From: Leptolyngbyaceae cyanobacterium JSC-12
Lineage (GTDB): Bacteria; Cyanobacteriota; Cyanobacteriia; Leptolyngbyales; Leptolyngbyaceae
Length of the DNA stretch: 32,249 nucleotides
Direction of reading: 5' to 3'
Assembly: GCA_000309945.1 (NCBI GenBank)
Contig: CM001633.1
Location: 5,498,143 to 5,530,391, forward strand
Made by a program: the position numbers and the translations under genes. Every line of letters begins with the position of its first letter. Position 1 is the stretch's first letter. Positions 6,696-14,159 of the stretch are shown here, piece after piece. The notes below the pieces were generated by a model. It ran no database searches. It worked only from the letters and a program-made list of their open reading frames with translations, and had not been told where the DNA came from.

Positions 6696-8282
6696 ATGAA
6701 GCTGAAAAAGCCTACAGAACGACTCAAAGTAATTTTTATAATTGTGCTATTGTTGGGTGTTCTGTTTCGATTGGTCAACCTGGAGCAAAAACCCTACTGG
6801 CAGGATGAAACTTATACCTCACTTCGCGTTTCTGGCTATCGCCATGGAGAAGCGGTTCAGAACCTTTACACAGGGGATGTGATTGAGGCAGAAGATCTCC
6901 AAAAGTATCAACAATGGTCTGCTGAAAAAAGTGTCCTTGATACGATTCAGGGACTCGCAACCGAGAACTCTCAGCATCCACCGTTGTACTACGCGATCGC
7001 TCATGGGTGGGCAAGTTGGTTTGGGTCTTCTGTTTTTGCCATGCGAATCCTGCCTGCCTTGATTAGCCTGCTGGTATTTCCGCCAACGTACTGGCTTTGC
7101 CTGGAACTCTTTCGTTCTCCAACAGTAGGCTCATCTGTAGGCTCAGTAGGCTCATCTGTAGGTTGGATAGCAATCAGCCTTGCCGCCGTGTCTCCCGTTT
7201 ATCTTCGCTATGCTCAGGAAGCGCGGCAATATAGCCTCTGGATGGTCATCATTCTGTTATCCAGTGCAGCATTGCTGCGGGCAATTCGTCTAAGGTCAAC
7301 CTGGGATTGGAGTGTTTATTGTTTAACGCTTGTCGCAGGGTTGTATTGTCATATCCTATTTATTCTCCTGATTCTCGCGCATGGGCTTTATGTCATTATG
7401 CTCGAACGGTTCTGTTTGAGTAGAACAGTGACCAGATATTGGGTTGCAACGCCTGTCGCGATCGCTACCTTTACGCCATGGCTGTGGACAATCTGGCAGC
7501 ATCGAGAAACTGTACAGGCAACAACGGGATGGATTAATGAGCCTTTACCCTTTCTGTCGCTGGTTAAAGCCTGGGGTGTCAATATTTGCCAACTCTTCAT
7601 CGCATGGCATTTTCGCTACGACGATGTTTTGGTTTATCTGGCAATTCCTATTTCAGTCCTAATCATTGCTGCTGTTTCTACCCTTTGCCGTCAAACAAGC
7701 CAGCAAGTATGGCTTTTTATTGTCCTGCTGATGGGTGTGACAACAATTCCGCTCGTTATACCCGATTTAGTATCAGCAGGTCGGTTGTCAGTCAATCCAA
7801 GATATTTCCTGCCGGGCTATCTGGGTATTCATTTAGCAGTAGCGTATTTCCTAACCAATTCGTTCACTCAGCACTTCATGAAGACATCCGCAAAACTCTG
7901 GCATCTTATGACAGCAGCACTGCTCACGGGGTGCATCTTAACCTGTGCGATCGCAGTTTATTCTGAGACGTGGTGGGGCTGGTCTGAGTTTGATGTAGAG
8001 ATTTCTAGGATCATTAATCGTTCAGCAAATCCACTAGTCGTTTCCGATATGCCGTTGGGAGTCATTATGCCAATCAGCCATCGATTACATCCAGAAACTC
8101 ACTATTTGCTTCTAACTGAACCAGAGTTCCTCACACTCCCTGTAACCAACCGTCCCATATTTGCCTACAATCCAAGCGATCGCCTCATCACCGCAATTAA
8201 ACAGCAGAGCATTCAACCAAAAATCATTTATCAATTTAAGGACGACTCACTCATTTTTTCTCTCTATCAAATTCAGGAATAA
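6696..8282 (+). CDS. Integral membrane glycosyltransferase, GT39/ArnT-like
   Basis: A 528-residue polytopic protein. After the first membrane helix (about residues 11-27) comes NLEQKPYWQDETYTSL, the W-x-DE motif of GT-C transferases (protein O-mannosyltransferase/ArnT class), where the acidic pair coordinates the polyprenyl-phosphate sugar donor. Next come a HPPLYY motif near residue 95, some ten hydrophobic segments and a soluble C-terminal tail (from about residue 425) with SDMPLGVIMPI. It would transfer a sugar from a lipid carrier at the outer face of the inner membrane; acceptor unknown. It reads against the direction of the flanking attC sites, so it is either an inverted cassette gene or a chromosomal gene trapped in the array. 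Confidence 0.85.
   Translation: MKLKKPTERLKVIFIIVLLLGVLFRLVNLEQKPYWQDETYTSLRVSGYRHGEAVQNLYTGDVIEAEDLQKYQQWSAEKSVLDTIQGLATENSQHPPLYYAIAHGWASWFGSSVFAMRILPALISLLVFPPTYWLCLELFRSPTVGSSVGSVGSSVGWIAISLAAVSPVYLRYAQEARQYSLWMVIILLSSAALLRAIRLRSTWDWSVYCLTLVAGLYCHILFILLILAHGLYVIMLERFCLSRTVTRYWVATPVAIATFTPWLWTIWQHRETVQATTGWINEPLPFLSLVKAWGVNICQLFIAWHFRYDDVLVYLAIPISVLIIAAVSTLCRQTSQQVWLFIVLLMGVTTIPLVIPDLVSAGRLSVNPRYFLPGYLGIHLAVAYFLTNSFTQHFMKTSAKLWHLMTAALLTGCILTCAIAVYSETWWGWSEFDVEISRIINRSANPLVVSDMPLGVIMPISHRLHPETHYLLLTEPEFLTLPVTNRPIFAYNPSDRLITAIKQQSIQPKIIYQFKDDSLIFSLYQIQE
7125..7166 (+). repeat. In-frame 21-bp tandem repeat in the glycosyltransferase gene
   Basis: GTAGGCTCATCT GTAGGCTCA at 7125-7145 is repeated with minor change at 7146-7166, giving VGSSVGS twice in the loop before a membrane helix. 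The length is a multiple of three, so the frame is kept. Slippage could vary the loop length. Confidence 0.75.
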
Positions 8283-8441
8283 TAATGATTTAGTTTGATC
8301 GTCCTATCACAAAAATTTCCTTCCATGCAGCAAGTTTCACTGATATCAGAGTGAAAATTTCCCTTAAGAGTACTATTGGGCAATCCTGAGATTGTTCTCT
8401 AACAGATAACCTTCAATCTATCTCTACCAATAGGTTAAGCA

Positions 8442-8528
8442 GGCTAACGGTTCCAATCACTGGATACAGATAGTCTTTGCAACTCACCGATCGCCTGACA
8501 TTGTTCCGGTGCATTAGGATTGTTATGC
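8442..8528 (-). other. attC site, - oriented
   Basis: GGCTAAC (8442-8448) to GTTATGC (8522-8528), 87 bp. Arms pair as CTAATGCACCGG (- strand, right end) with CCAAT-CACTGG, with one unpaired G. It lies 43 bp after the stop of the DUF5615 gene. Confidence 0.82.
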
Positions 8529-8570
8529 GGTGTTTTGCACAAACTCCGGTAGCGAATCTCTCATAGCTTT

Positions 8571-8924
8571 TCAAAATGGAAACATCATAATTTGATTGCT
8601 CCATTCCTCAGGCGTAGATGCTTCCCATATTAAGATGATTGCATCAATTGCCTCACTAATAGGAAGATTTTGCGAAAGAATTAAAACACCAGAACTTGTT
8701 TGCGAGGCAATAAATTGACCAAACTTCGTCGGCATAGTTTTGCGATCGTGGGTAACTAGTACTCTGCTGTCTTGTGCTGCAATTGCCAAAACATCTGAAT
8801 CCTTAATTCCCTCAAGCCCTGCTTCAGTGGCTGAACAAAAATTCAACTTTGGTTGCCTGCGGAGTGTACCAGTCACAATTGCTTGTCTGAGATCCGCATC
8901 TGCTTGAAATCGAATTGCTGTCAT
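8571..8924 (-). CDS. DUF5615 PIN-like protein, probable toxin
   Basis: A 117-residue protein of the DUF5615 (Mut7-C/PIN-like) family. The recognisable part is GIKDSDVLAIAAQDSRVLVTHDRKTMP, with the acidic residues D-S-D and THD that form the metal site in PIN-like nucleases. The N-terminal acid lies in FQADADLR. Family members are thought to be RNases paired with DUF433 partners. The start overlaps the stop of the DUF433 gene by four bases (8921-8924), so the two are translationally coupled. The attC at 8442-8528 follows it. Confidence 0.85.
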   Translation of the reverse strand: MTAIRFQADADLRQAIVTGTLRRQPKLNFCSATEAGLEGIKDSDVLAIAAQDSRVLVTHDRKTMPTKFGQFIASQTSSGVLILSQNLPISEAIDAIILIWEASTPEEWSNQIMMFPF

Positions 8925-9253
8925 CCTGCACTTTGCTTCTGGGCTTGAGCCGCCTTTAATTTTTGGTACAGCAAAGGACTTCTTTCCCTACACGACTCTT
9001 GCAGTTGTCGAAACTCGGCTTCGCCCTCTTCTAAGTACGTATCCACAAGCTCTTGATTCGCAAGATAGAACGTGATTGCCCCGTAAACTTGTTCCAGTGA
9101 CAGCAGCGGGAAATTCTGGGCAATACTTTCGGGTGATTCCCCACCTAAGAAAGAATAAACAACTGAATCAAGGGAAATGCGTGTTCCTACGATCCAATAT
9201 CCTTTATCTCGCTGTTCAACATACTGCTTTATTTGAACGGGTGCAAATGCCAT
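8921..9253 (-). CDS. DUF433 protein, probable antitoxin
   Basis: A DUF433 protein of 110 residues from the ATG at 9253 (a GTG at 9268 would add five). The family core is clear: GYWIVGTRISLDSVVYSFLG, then GESPESIAQNFPLLSLEQVYGAITFYL, a helix-turn-helix-like fold found next to DUF5615 or VapC-type proteins. It is inferred to neutralise the downstream product and to control the pair by binding its own promoter. It overlaps the next gene by four bases. The sequence just upstream, GTTAGTC, resembles an attC closing box, but no complete attC could be drawn there. Confidence 0.85.
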   Translation of the reverse strand: MAFAPVQIKQYVEQRDKGYWIVGTRISLDSVVYSFLGGESPESIAQNFPLLSLEQVYGAITFYLANQELVDTYLEEGEAEFRQLQESCRERSPLLYQKLKAAQAQKQSAG

Positions 9254-9545
9254 GAGACTAACTCTCACTCAATACTTAGATGATAAACGATCGCTCAGTT
9301 ATGTAGACATTTGTAAAAAGATTGATTCTTGCTTATACACAAACAAGCAAGAATTGCACCTAAAGTAGCTATCGTGCTGCTCCCCAAAATCTCTACCAAC
9401 AATACCTAGTAACGTTGGCGATGGAAGCCTCGATAGCGAGTTCCTTGATATGTCAGAGTGCCTTTTATCGCCTTCGGCTAACGATAGTAATGCATAGTAA
9501 TGGTAAACTGCTAAGCCAGAATTTCCAACCATTGCAAGCGATTCA

Positions 9546-9797
9546 ATGAACTGTCCCAAGTGCCAATCTACTCAAGTGATCAAGTACGGGCATACTCATT
9601 ACGGCAAACCACGCTTCAAGTGTCGAGACTGTGGGCGGCAGTTTGTAGCGGATGCAACCCGACAACCGATTGATGAGGCAACTCGTCAATTGATTGATAA
9701 GTTGTTGCTTGAACGCTTGGCACTAGCAGCGATTGCGCGAGTCATAGGTGTGTCTGAGCAATGGTTAAAACTGTACGTCAATCAGAAATTTTACTAG
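9546..9797 (+). CDS. insA: IS1 InsA, zinc-finger DNA-binding protein
   Basis: 83 residues starting MNCPKCQSTQVIKYGHTHYG, with a four-cysteine zinc ribbon (CPKC...CRDC) and a helix-turn-helix (LALAAIARVIGVSEQWLK). In IS1, InsA binds the terminal repeats and represses transposition. Near its end the frame runs over TGG TTA AAA CTG (9762-9773). A -1 shift on the A4 run would continue into insB and give the InsAB' transposase. Confidence 0.92.
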   Translation: MNCPKCQSTQVIKYGHTHYGKPRFKCRDCGRQFVADATRQPIDEATRQLIDKLLLERLALAAIARVIGVSEQWLKLYVNQKFY

Positions 9798-10252
9798 ACT
9801 CCCAAAACTATCGAAGTTACCCCAAAAAACCGGGTTGGTTGACCATGCAACTCGACGAGATGTGGTCGTTTGTTGGCTCTAAAGAGCACAAGCAATGGAG
9901 CTGGTTAGCAATTGATGCCGATAGCCGTGAGATTGTTGGAGTCTTCGTGGGTAATTGCTCTCGCCAAGGTGCAAAGGGACTTTGGCAATCCCTACCAGCA
10001 GGGTACCACCAGTGCGCGATTTGCTACACCGATTTTTGGGAGGCGTATGAGCAGATCCTACCAGGCAAACGACATCGAGCAGTGGGCAAGGAAACTGGCA
10101 AAACCAGATATATTGAGCGCTTCAACAATACCTTGCGGCAGCGGGTCGGGCGCTTGGTGCGTAAAACCTTGTCGTTCTCCAAGCAGTTGAGTAACCACAT
10201 TGGGGCATTTTGGTATTTTGTGCATCATTACAATGCCTCTCTTCGTTCTTGA
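9761..10252 (+). CDS. insB: IS1 InsB, DDE transposase part (made by -1 frameshift)
   Basis: 163 codons in the -1 frame relative to insA, overlapping it by 37 bases. The DDE triad is visible as D32 (MQLDEMWSF), D91 (CYTDFWEAY) and E119 (RYIERFNNTLRQRVGRL). The protein is normally made only as a fusion with InsA through programmed frameshifting, so the ATG at 9761 need not be a real start. The frame is intact, so the element may be active. Confidence 0.9.
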   Translation: MVKTVRQSEILLDSQNYRSYPKKPGWLTMQLDEMWSFVGSKEHKQWSWLAIDADSREIVGVFVGNCSRQGAKGLWQSLPAGYHQCAICYTDFWEAYEQILPGKRHRAVGKETGKTRYIERFNNTLRQRVGRLVRKTLSFSKQLSNHIGAFWYFVHHYNASLRS

Positions 10253-10289
10253 CCATTACTATTCAGCACTACCGAGAACTCATAAATAT

Positions 10290-10349
10290 GGGTGCGTTCC
10301 TAAAGATTTATCACTGGAGTAATTAGGAGTTGTTTTGGAGAACGCACCC
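10290..10349. repeat. Short inverted repeat, possible MITE remnant
   Basis: GGGTGCGTTC at 10290-10299 is exactly complementary to GAACGCACCC at 10340-10349, with 40 bp between. It could be a small non-autonomous element or a stem-loop. It lies in the 200-bp gene-free stretch after IS1. Confidence 0.5.
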
Positions 10350-10462
10350 CACACAGTCAGCAACCACGCTATCGATCGCAGAAGTGTTGGAAGTAAAACA
10401 TGGTTAGCTTCCTTCATCCAACTGACAAGATCCGCGACTGCACCATCAGAGTGACAATTTCA

Positions 10463-10879
10463 TTACTGGTCAATATTGATACAATTATCACTCTGACGCT
10501 GATAACCGTGAACGCACCAATTATGAAACCCTCTGTCTCCCTCGTTTACTATCCAGCCCCAATAGATTGCATAAATGCCATATCCCCAGCCAGCAATCTC
10601 GGCTGTACCGATGTAACCTCCATCCCGCCATTCCATCCTATGTGGCAGCGTTGTGACGTGGGCAACAATACCTCTCTTGTATAGTCAGACCTGTCGTACC
10701 TCATGAAACATATCCTAACAATATTTAGCAACTAAGCTCCCTCGTCTATCGTTTTCAGTGTTGATGTCACTCTGTCGATTTAATTCTCCAAGGATTAGTC
10801 CCGATGTTGATAGAACAACATTGGCAACTTCAGTGCTTACAGTCAGTGCTGAGGCAATCGCTGCTAATTGCAATGGCAT
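10463..10879 (-). pseudogene. Hypothetical cassette gene with two in-frame stop codons
   Basis: An ATG at 10879 follows a strong TAAGGAG ribosome site. The frame encodes MPLQLAAIASALTVSTEVAN and onwards to TAG at codon 55 (10715-10717), giving a 54-residue peptide. The same frame continues past a TGA at codon 65 and stays open to TAA at 10463-10465, with protein-like content late in the frame (GYIGTAEIAGWGYGIYAIYW). The original gene was probably ~138 residues and is now broken, unless only the 54-residue peptide is made. It starts 50 bp after the attC at 10929-11014 in cassette direction, and its leader matches that of the ORF-less cassettes. I do not recognise the family. Confidence 0.5.
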
Positions 10880-10880
10880 T

Positions 10881-10894
10881 TTAAGGCTCCTTAA
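10881..10894 (-). promoter_or_regulatory. Ribosome binding site inside a small palindrome
   Basis: TTAAGG-AG-CCTTAA on the - strand, directly before the ATG at 10879, contains the AAGGAG Shine-Dalgarno sequence in its arm. It could form a weak hairpin that hides the site, or be a chance palindrome. Confidence 0.4.
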
Positions 10895-10928
10895 GTAAAG
10901 AACGAGTGCAAAGACTGGATACGGAGCC

Positions 10929-11014
10929 AGCTAACGGTGCTGTTCAGCGGCGGCGAGTATTCTTAGCATCCTAACCGACTATATTTATTCTGCCGCTGCA
11001 ACGATTTGTTATGT
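10929..11014 (-). other. attC site, - oriented
   Basis: AGCTAAC (10929-10935) to GTTATGT (11008-11014), 86 bp. Arms pair as CGTTGCAGCGGC (- strand, right end) with TGTT-CAGCGGC, with one unpaired G. It lies 123 bp after the stop of the HlyD-type gene, and before the small cassette ORF at 10879. Confidence 0.82.
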
Positions 11015-11136
11015 CGCAATCACTTAAGCTCTGCCTTCTAGTCATCATAAAGGTGTTTGAGAAGCAGCGACTTGAATTCGCTCAAAGTTCTGTCGAGGCC
11101 TAAAATCAAGGGTAACCTGACGGTTTTGTTTACACG

Positions 11137-12408
11137 TTACTGCGGCAATAGAATTTCAGCATCCGCAGGCATTCCTGGCTTGGCAAAACCACCGGGTTGG
11201 TCAATGCTGAGTCTGACCCCAAACACTTGTTCCACTCGATCTCGCTGAAAATAGATATTTTCAGGAGTAAAGGAGGCTTTGGCATCAATTGCTGTAACTG
11301 TCGCCTTCAGGGGATTTTGATGGCGTGGGTCATTGTCAAGGTAAACTCTAGCGGGTTGCCCCACCCGAATTTGAGCAATCTGTCCACCGGGAATGAAGCC
11401 CCGCATATACACCTGGTTCAGGTCTACAATTCTCAGCAGTGGGCGACTGGGGAGTACAACGGTACCGGGTTCCACACTCCGAGTTGTTACCACCCCATTG
11501 ATGGGGCTGTTAACAGTTAAATGGTTTAATTTGCTCTGGATCAGTTGTCGGTTGGCCTCCGCTGTTTTGACATCTGCCTGTGCCCCTAAAAGTGCGACTC
11601 TAGCCTGGTCGCGCTGGGCTTGCAAGCGACTGATATTGGTTACCTGTCGGTCAGGATTGAGTGTTGTGGTCTGCGCCTGGGTTAATTTCCCTTGAGCAAT
11701 TTCCACTGCACGACGGGCGGCAACAACGGCAGCCTCTCGACTTGCAACCGCTGCCTGGGCAGTATTCAATGCGGTTTGTGCTAGATCAGCCCGTTGTTGA
11801 GTTTCTGCCCCAAGACTGGCTAGACGTGCATAACGATCGCGATCGACTTGGGCCTGTGCCCGCAATGCTTCCGCTTCTTTGACCCGTGCTTTTTCTTGAC
11901 TGAGAACAGCCTGAGCCGTGGCAACCAATGCTTCTGCTTCTGCGACTTTGCCTTCTGTATCACCTTCCGATTGTTGAAGATTCAGTTGTGCATCGGCAAT
12001 TTGGCTTTCCAGCACTGAAATTTGGAGGCGAGCCTCAGCTTCCCGTTGTTTTGCGGCTTCTAACTGGGAAGTTACAGCAGCTAACTCAGACCGGATTTCT
12101 TCATCATCCAGGCGTACCAGGAGTTGTCCTTTGGTGACAGTTGCACCTTCGCGCACCGTTACCGCTTCGACTCGTCCGGCCCCTTGGGTACTAACATCGG
12201 TTTCATACCCTTCGATGCGACCACTCAAGGCGATCGTCGAACTGGCTTGAGGACGCAGCAGCCAGTATGCTCCTCCCCCAATGCCAGAGATCGCAACGGT
12301 TCCGGCGAGTAGCCACAGCCAGCGACGAGAAGGTTTTGGTTTAGGCGATAACGGTGCTTCGAGTGACTGGGGAGCGCTGGCGATAGCAGAATCCGTTGAT
12401 TGCGTCAT
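11137..12408 (-). CDS. HlyD/YbhG-type membrane fusion protein
   Basis: 423 residues. A membrane anchor lies at about residues 30-51 (WLWLLAGTVAISGIGGGAYWL), followed by the first lipoyl half (GAGRVEAVTVREGATVTKGQ), a long alpha-helical coiled coil at about 100-290 rich in Ala, Glu and Gln (EAEALVATAQAVLSQEKARV), then the second lipoyl half and beta-barrel (HLTVNSPINGVVTTRSVEPG, LNQVYMRGFIPGGQIAQIRV). It would link the inner-membrane ABC permeases encoded upstream to the periplasm or an outer-membrane channel. In E. coli ybhGFSR the adaptor gene comes first; here it is last and is separated from the permeases by an IS200 copy, so its co-transcription is uncertain. Confidence 0.9.
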   Translation of the reverse strand: MTQSTDSAIASAPQSLEAPLSPKPKPSRRWLWLLAGTVAISGIGGGAYWLLRPQASSTIALSGRIEGYETDVSTQGAGRVEAVTVREGATVTKGQLLVRLDDEEIRSELAAVTSQLEAAKQREAEARLQISVLESQIADAQLNLQQSEGDTEGKVAEAEALVATAQAVLSQEKARVKEAEALRAQAQVDRDRYARLASLGAETQQRADLAQTALNTAQAAVASREAAVVAARRAVEIAQGKLTQAQTTTLNPDRQVTNISRLQAQRDQARVALLGAQADVKTAEANRQLIQSKLNHLTVNSPINGVVTTRSVEPGTVVLPSRPLLRIVDLNQVYMRGFIPGGQIAQIRVGQPARVYLDNDPRHQNPLKATVTAIDAKASFTPENIYFQRDRVEQVFGVRLSIDQPGGFAKPGMPADAEILLPQ

Positions 12409-12470
12409 AATGAATCATCCTTGCATTTAATCTAAATTACAAAAGTTACAAAATTTGGAATTACATCCGA

Positions 12471-12997
12471 AATGAACTACCCCGCTGCAAGCAGACGGGG
12501 TATCAGAATCAAAAAAGAGTAAGCTGCTCATCTCGGTGTAGCTTGAGATATTCGTTACCCTGATTTTTGACGTAGTTCGCAATCATCCCTTCATCCCCGT
12601 GTTTCCCAACTGTACTTGCAAAATAGCCATCACTCCAAAACTCTCCACCCCATAGCTTTTGCTTCACCTGAGGACAACGCCGAAACACTTCCCTTGCGGT
12701 CAAACTCTTGATCATTTTGACCAATTTGGTCACGCTGTATGTCGGCACCGATTGGACTAAAAAGTGCACATGGTCTTTGTCTACACCGATTTCTATAAAT
12801 TTAATCTCGTAGCGTTTCTCAATCTCCAGGCAAACTTCTCGCAAAACTTCATCGACCTGTTCATCAAACACAGCCCGCCGATACTTTGCTGGAAACACAA
12901 GGTGGTATAGCAAAACCGTAACGTTATGACTTTTGTGGATGTACTCGCTCATCCCTGCATTTTACGCTGCAGAGCAGCGGGGAATTGACCCATAGAG
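12471..12997 (-). mobile_element. IS200/IS605-family insertion sequence, copy 2
   Basis: The same 527-bp element as at 724-1250, inverted. It follows TTTAAT on the - strand and begins CTCTATGGG. It lies in the ~620-bp gap between the second permease gene and the HlyD gene, so no coding sequence is broken. Being on the operon strand, it may separate hlyD from the operon promoter or carry read-through. Confidence 0.93.
12509..12952 (-). CDS. tnpA: IS200-type Y1 transposase TnpA, copy 2
   Basis: Identical over all 147 residues to the copies at 769-1212 and 24694-25137, with the H-V-H and Y127 active-site residues intact. It is transcribed in the same direction as the exporter operon in which it sits. 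Confidence 0.95.
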   Translation of the reverse strand: MSEYIHKSHNVTVLLYHLVFPAKYRRAVFDEQVDEVLREVCLEIEKRYEIKFIEIGVDKDHVHFLVQSVPTYSVTKLVKMIKSLTAREVFRRCPQVKQKLWGGEFWSDGYFASTVGKHGDEGMIANYVKNQGNEYLKLHRDEQLTLF

Positions 12998-13031
12998 ATT
13001 AAAAATAATTTATTCAGTGGATTGGGGAGTT

Positions 13032-14156
13032 TTAACTCAGTTGTTTACGATAACGGTTGGCACTCACTAATAGAGTTGCAGTGGCAAATCCAGTCATGGC
13101 GATCGCATGTAACCACCACACCTCCAAACCAGTGCCCTTGAGCAAAATACCGCGCAGAATCACGAGGTAATGATAGAGAGGATTTATTTGAGCAATCCAT
13201 CGAAACAGTAGAGGCATGCTGTTCACTGAGGTCACAGCACCTCCCAACAAGATAATTGGGATAGTGAGGAAAATACCGACTAGAATTGTTTGCAATTTAT
13301 TTTTGGAGAATGCTGAGATGGCCAACCCAAGTGCTACGCCAATTTGAATGTAGAGAATTGAGAAAATCAATAACAACAAAAAATTACCGCGCAGGGGTAG
13401 TTGAAATGCGCCATAGGCAACCATCAAACACATCAACAATGTGACCGTCAGCAGCCCCGAAATCGGTACGATTTTGGAAATGAGAATGGCAGTAGAGGCT
13501 ACCGGTGTCATCAGCAATTGCTCTAAGGTGCCCTGATCTTTTTCTCGCACCGCTTCTACAGCCGCCGCCAAAATGGCGCTGAGGGTAATGATCGCGCCAA
13601 TCACACCGGGAACAAAGAACCAACTATCGATCGTCCCAGGATTATAGCGGAACGTAATTTGCGGCTGAATAGGAATTTCTAGATTTGTAGATACGGGTTG
13701 ATTTTGCTTGAGTAAATCGAGATTGAATTGCGTCGTGATTTGGGCAATATAGCCCTTTGCCAGCCCTGAACTGTAGGCATTAATGCCATCAATTTCCACG
13801 GCAATGTTTGATGTGCCGGTTTGCAAGAGATCTCGGCTGAAGGTAGAGGGAATGATCAATCCCGCATCCACCTGACCCCGTTCAACTTGGTGCGTTAAGG
13901 CCGATTGTGAATAGGGGTAGCGATCGGCAAGAAACACCTGATTGGCCGTGAAAGCATCGACCAACTCACGGCTAATCGTAACCTGATTTTGGTCGAGGAT
14001 ACCTAACCGCAAATGAGTGACATTAGAATTCAGCACATATCCGAAAATCACCATGGAAATAATGGGCGAAATCGTCAGAAAAATCACCAGTTGGCGATTG
14101 CGTAACAGTTCAGTGGTTTCCTTGATTAAGAGGGCAAACAGACGACGATTTAGCAT
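13032..14156 (-). CDS. ABC-2 type permease (YbhR-like)
   Basis: 374 residues. One membrane helix near the N-terminus (LVIFLTISPIISMVIFGYVL), a ~140-residue extracytoplasmic domain, then five helices from about residue 180, with the conserved EAVREKDQGTLEQLLMTP loop typical of ABC-2 exporters. It starts three bases after the stop of the first permease gene. The two permeases likely form a heterodimer driven by the double ATPase encoded upstream, exporting a drug-like or lipid-like substrate. The specificity cannot be read from sequence. Confidence 0.92.
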   Translation of the reverse strand: MLNRRLFALLIKETTELLRNRQLVIFLTISPIISMVIFGYVLNSNVTHLRLGILDQNQVTISRELVDAFTANQVFLADRYPYSQSALTHQVERGQVDAGLIIPSTFSRDLLQTGTSNIAVEIDGINAYSSGLAKGYIAQITTQFNLDLLKQNQPVSTNLEIPIQPQITFRYNPGTIDSWFFVPGVIGAIITLSAILAAAVEAVREKDQGTLEQLLMTPVASTAILISKIVPISGLLTVTLLMCLMVAYGAFQLPLRGNFLLLLIFSILYIQIGVALGLAISAFSKNKLQTILVGIFLTIPIILLGGAVTSVNSMPLLFRWIAQINPLYHYLVILRGILLKGTGLEVWWLHAIAMTGFATATLLVSANRYRKQLS

Positions 14157-14159
14157 AGG

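Larger units (their letters stand above)
9494..10262 (+). mobile_element. IS1-family insertion sequence
   Basis: About 770 bp, bounded by inverted ATAGTAATGGT (9494-9504) and ACCATTACTAT (10252-10262), with the two IS1 frames inside. Size and organisation are those of IS1. The exact ends could be GG...CC a few bases inwards. I could not identify a direct target duplication, so the element may have undergone rearrangement at one side. Confidence 0.85.

Noticed and set aside
9256-9304. GACTAAC...GTTATGT before the DUF433 gene as an attC
   Set aside because: Only the boxes fit. The site would be 49 bp and the arms beyond TAAC do not pair.
9299-9559. An 86-codon - strand frame beside and into IS1
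   Set aside because: It runs across the end of the IS, overlaps insA on the other strand and shows no family pattern.
10403-10409. GTTAGCT as a possible further attC edge after the broken cassette gene
   Set aside because: No complementary left arm or AAC box lies within 60-100 bp; the surrounding sequence does not fold as an attC.
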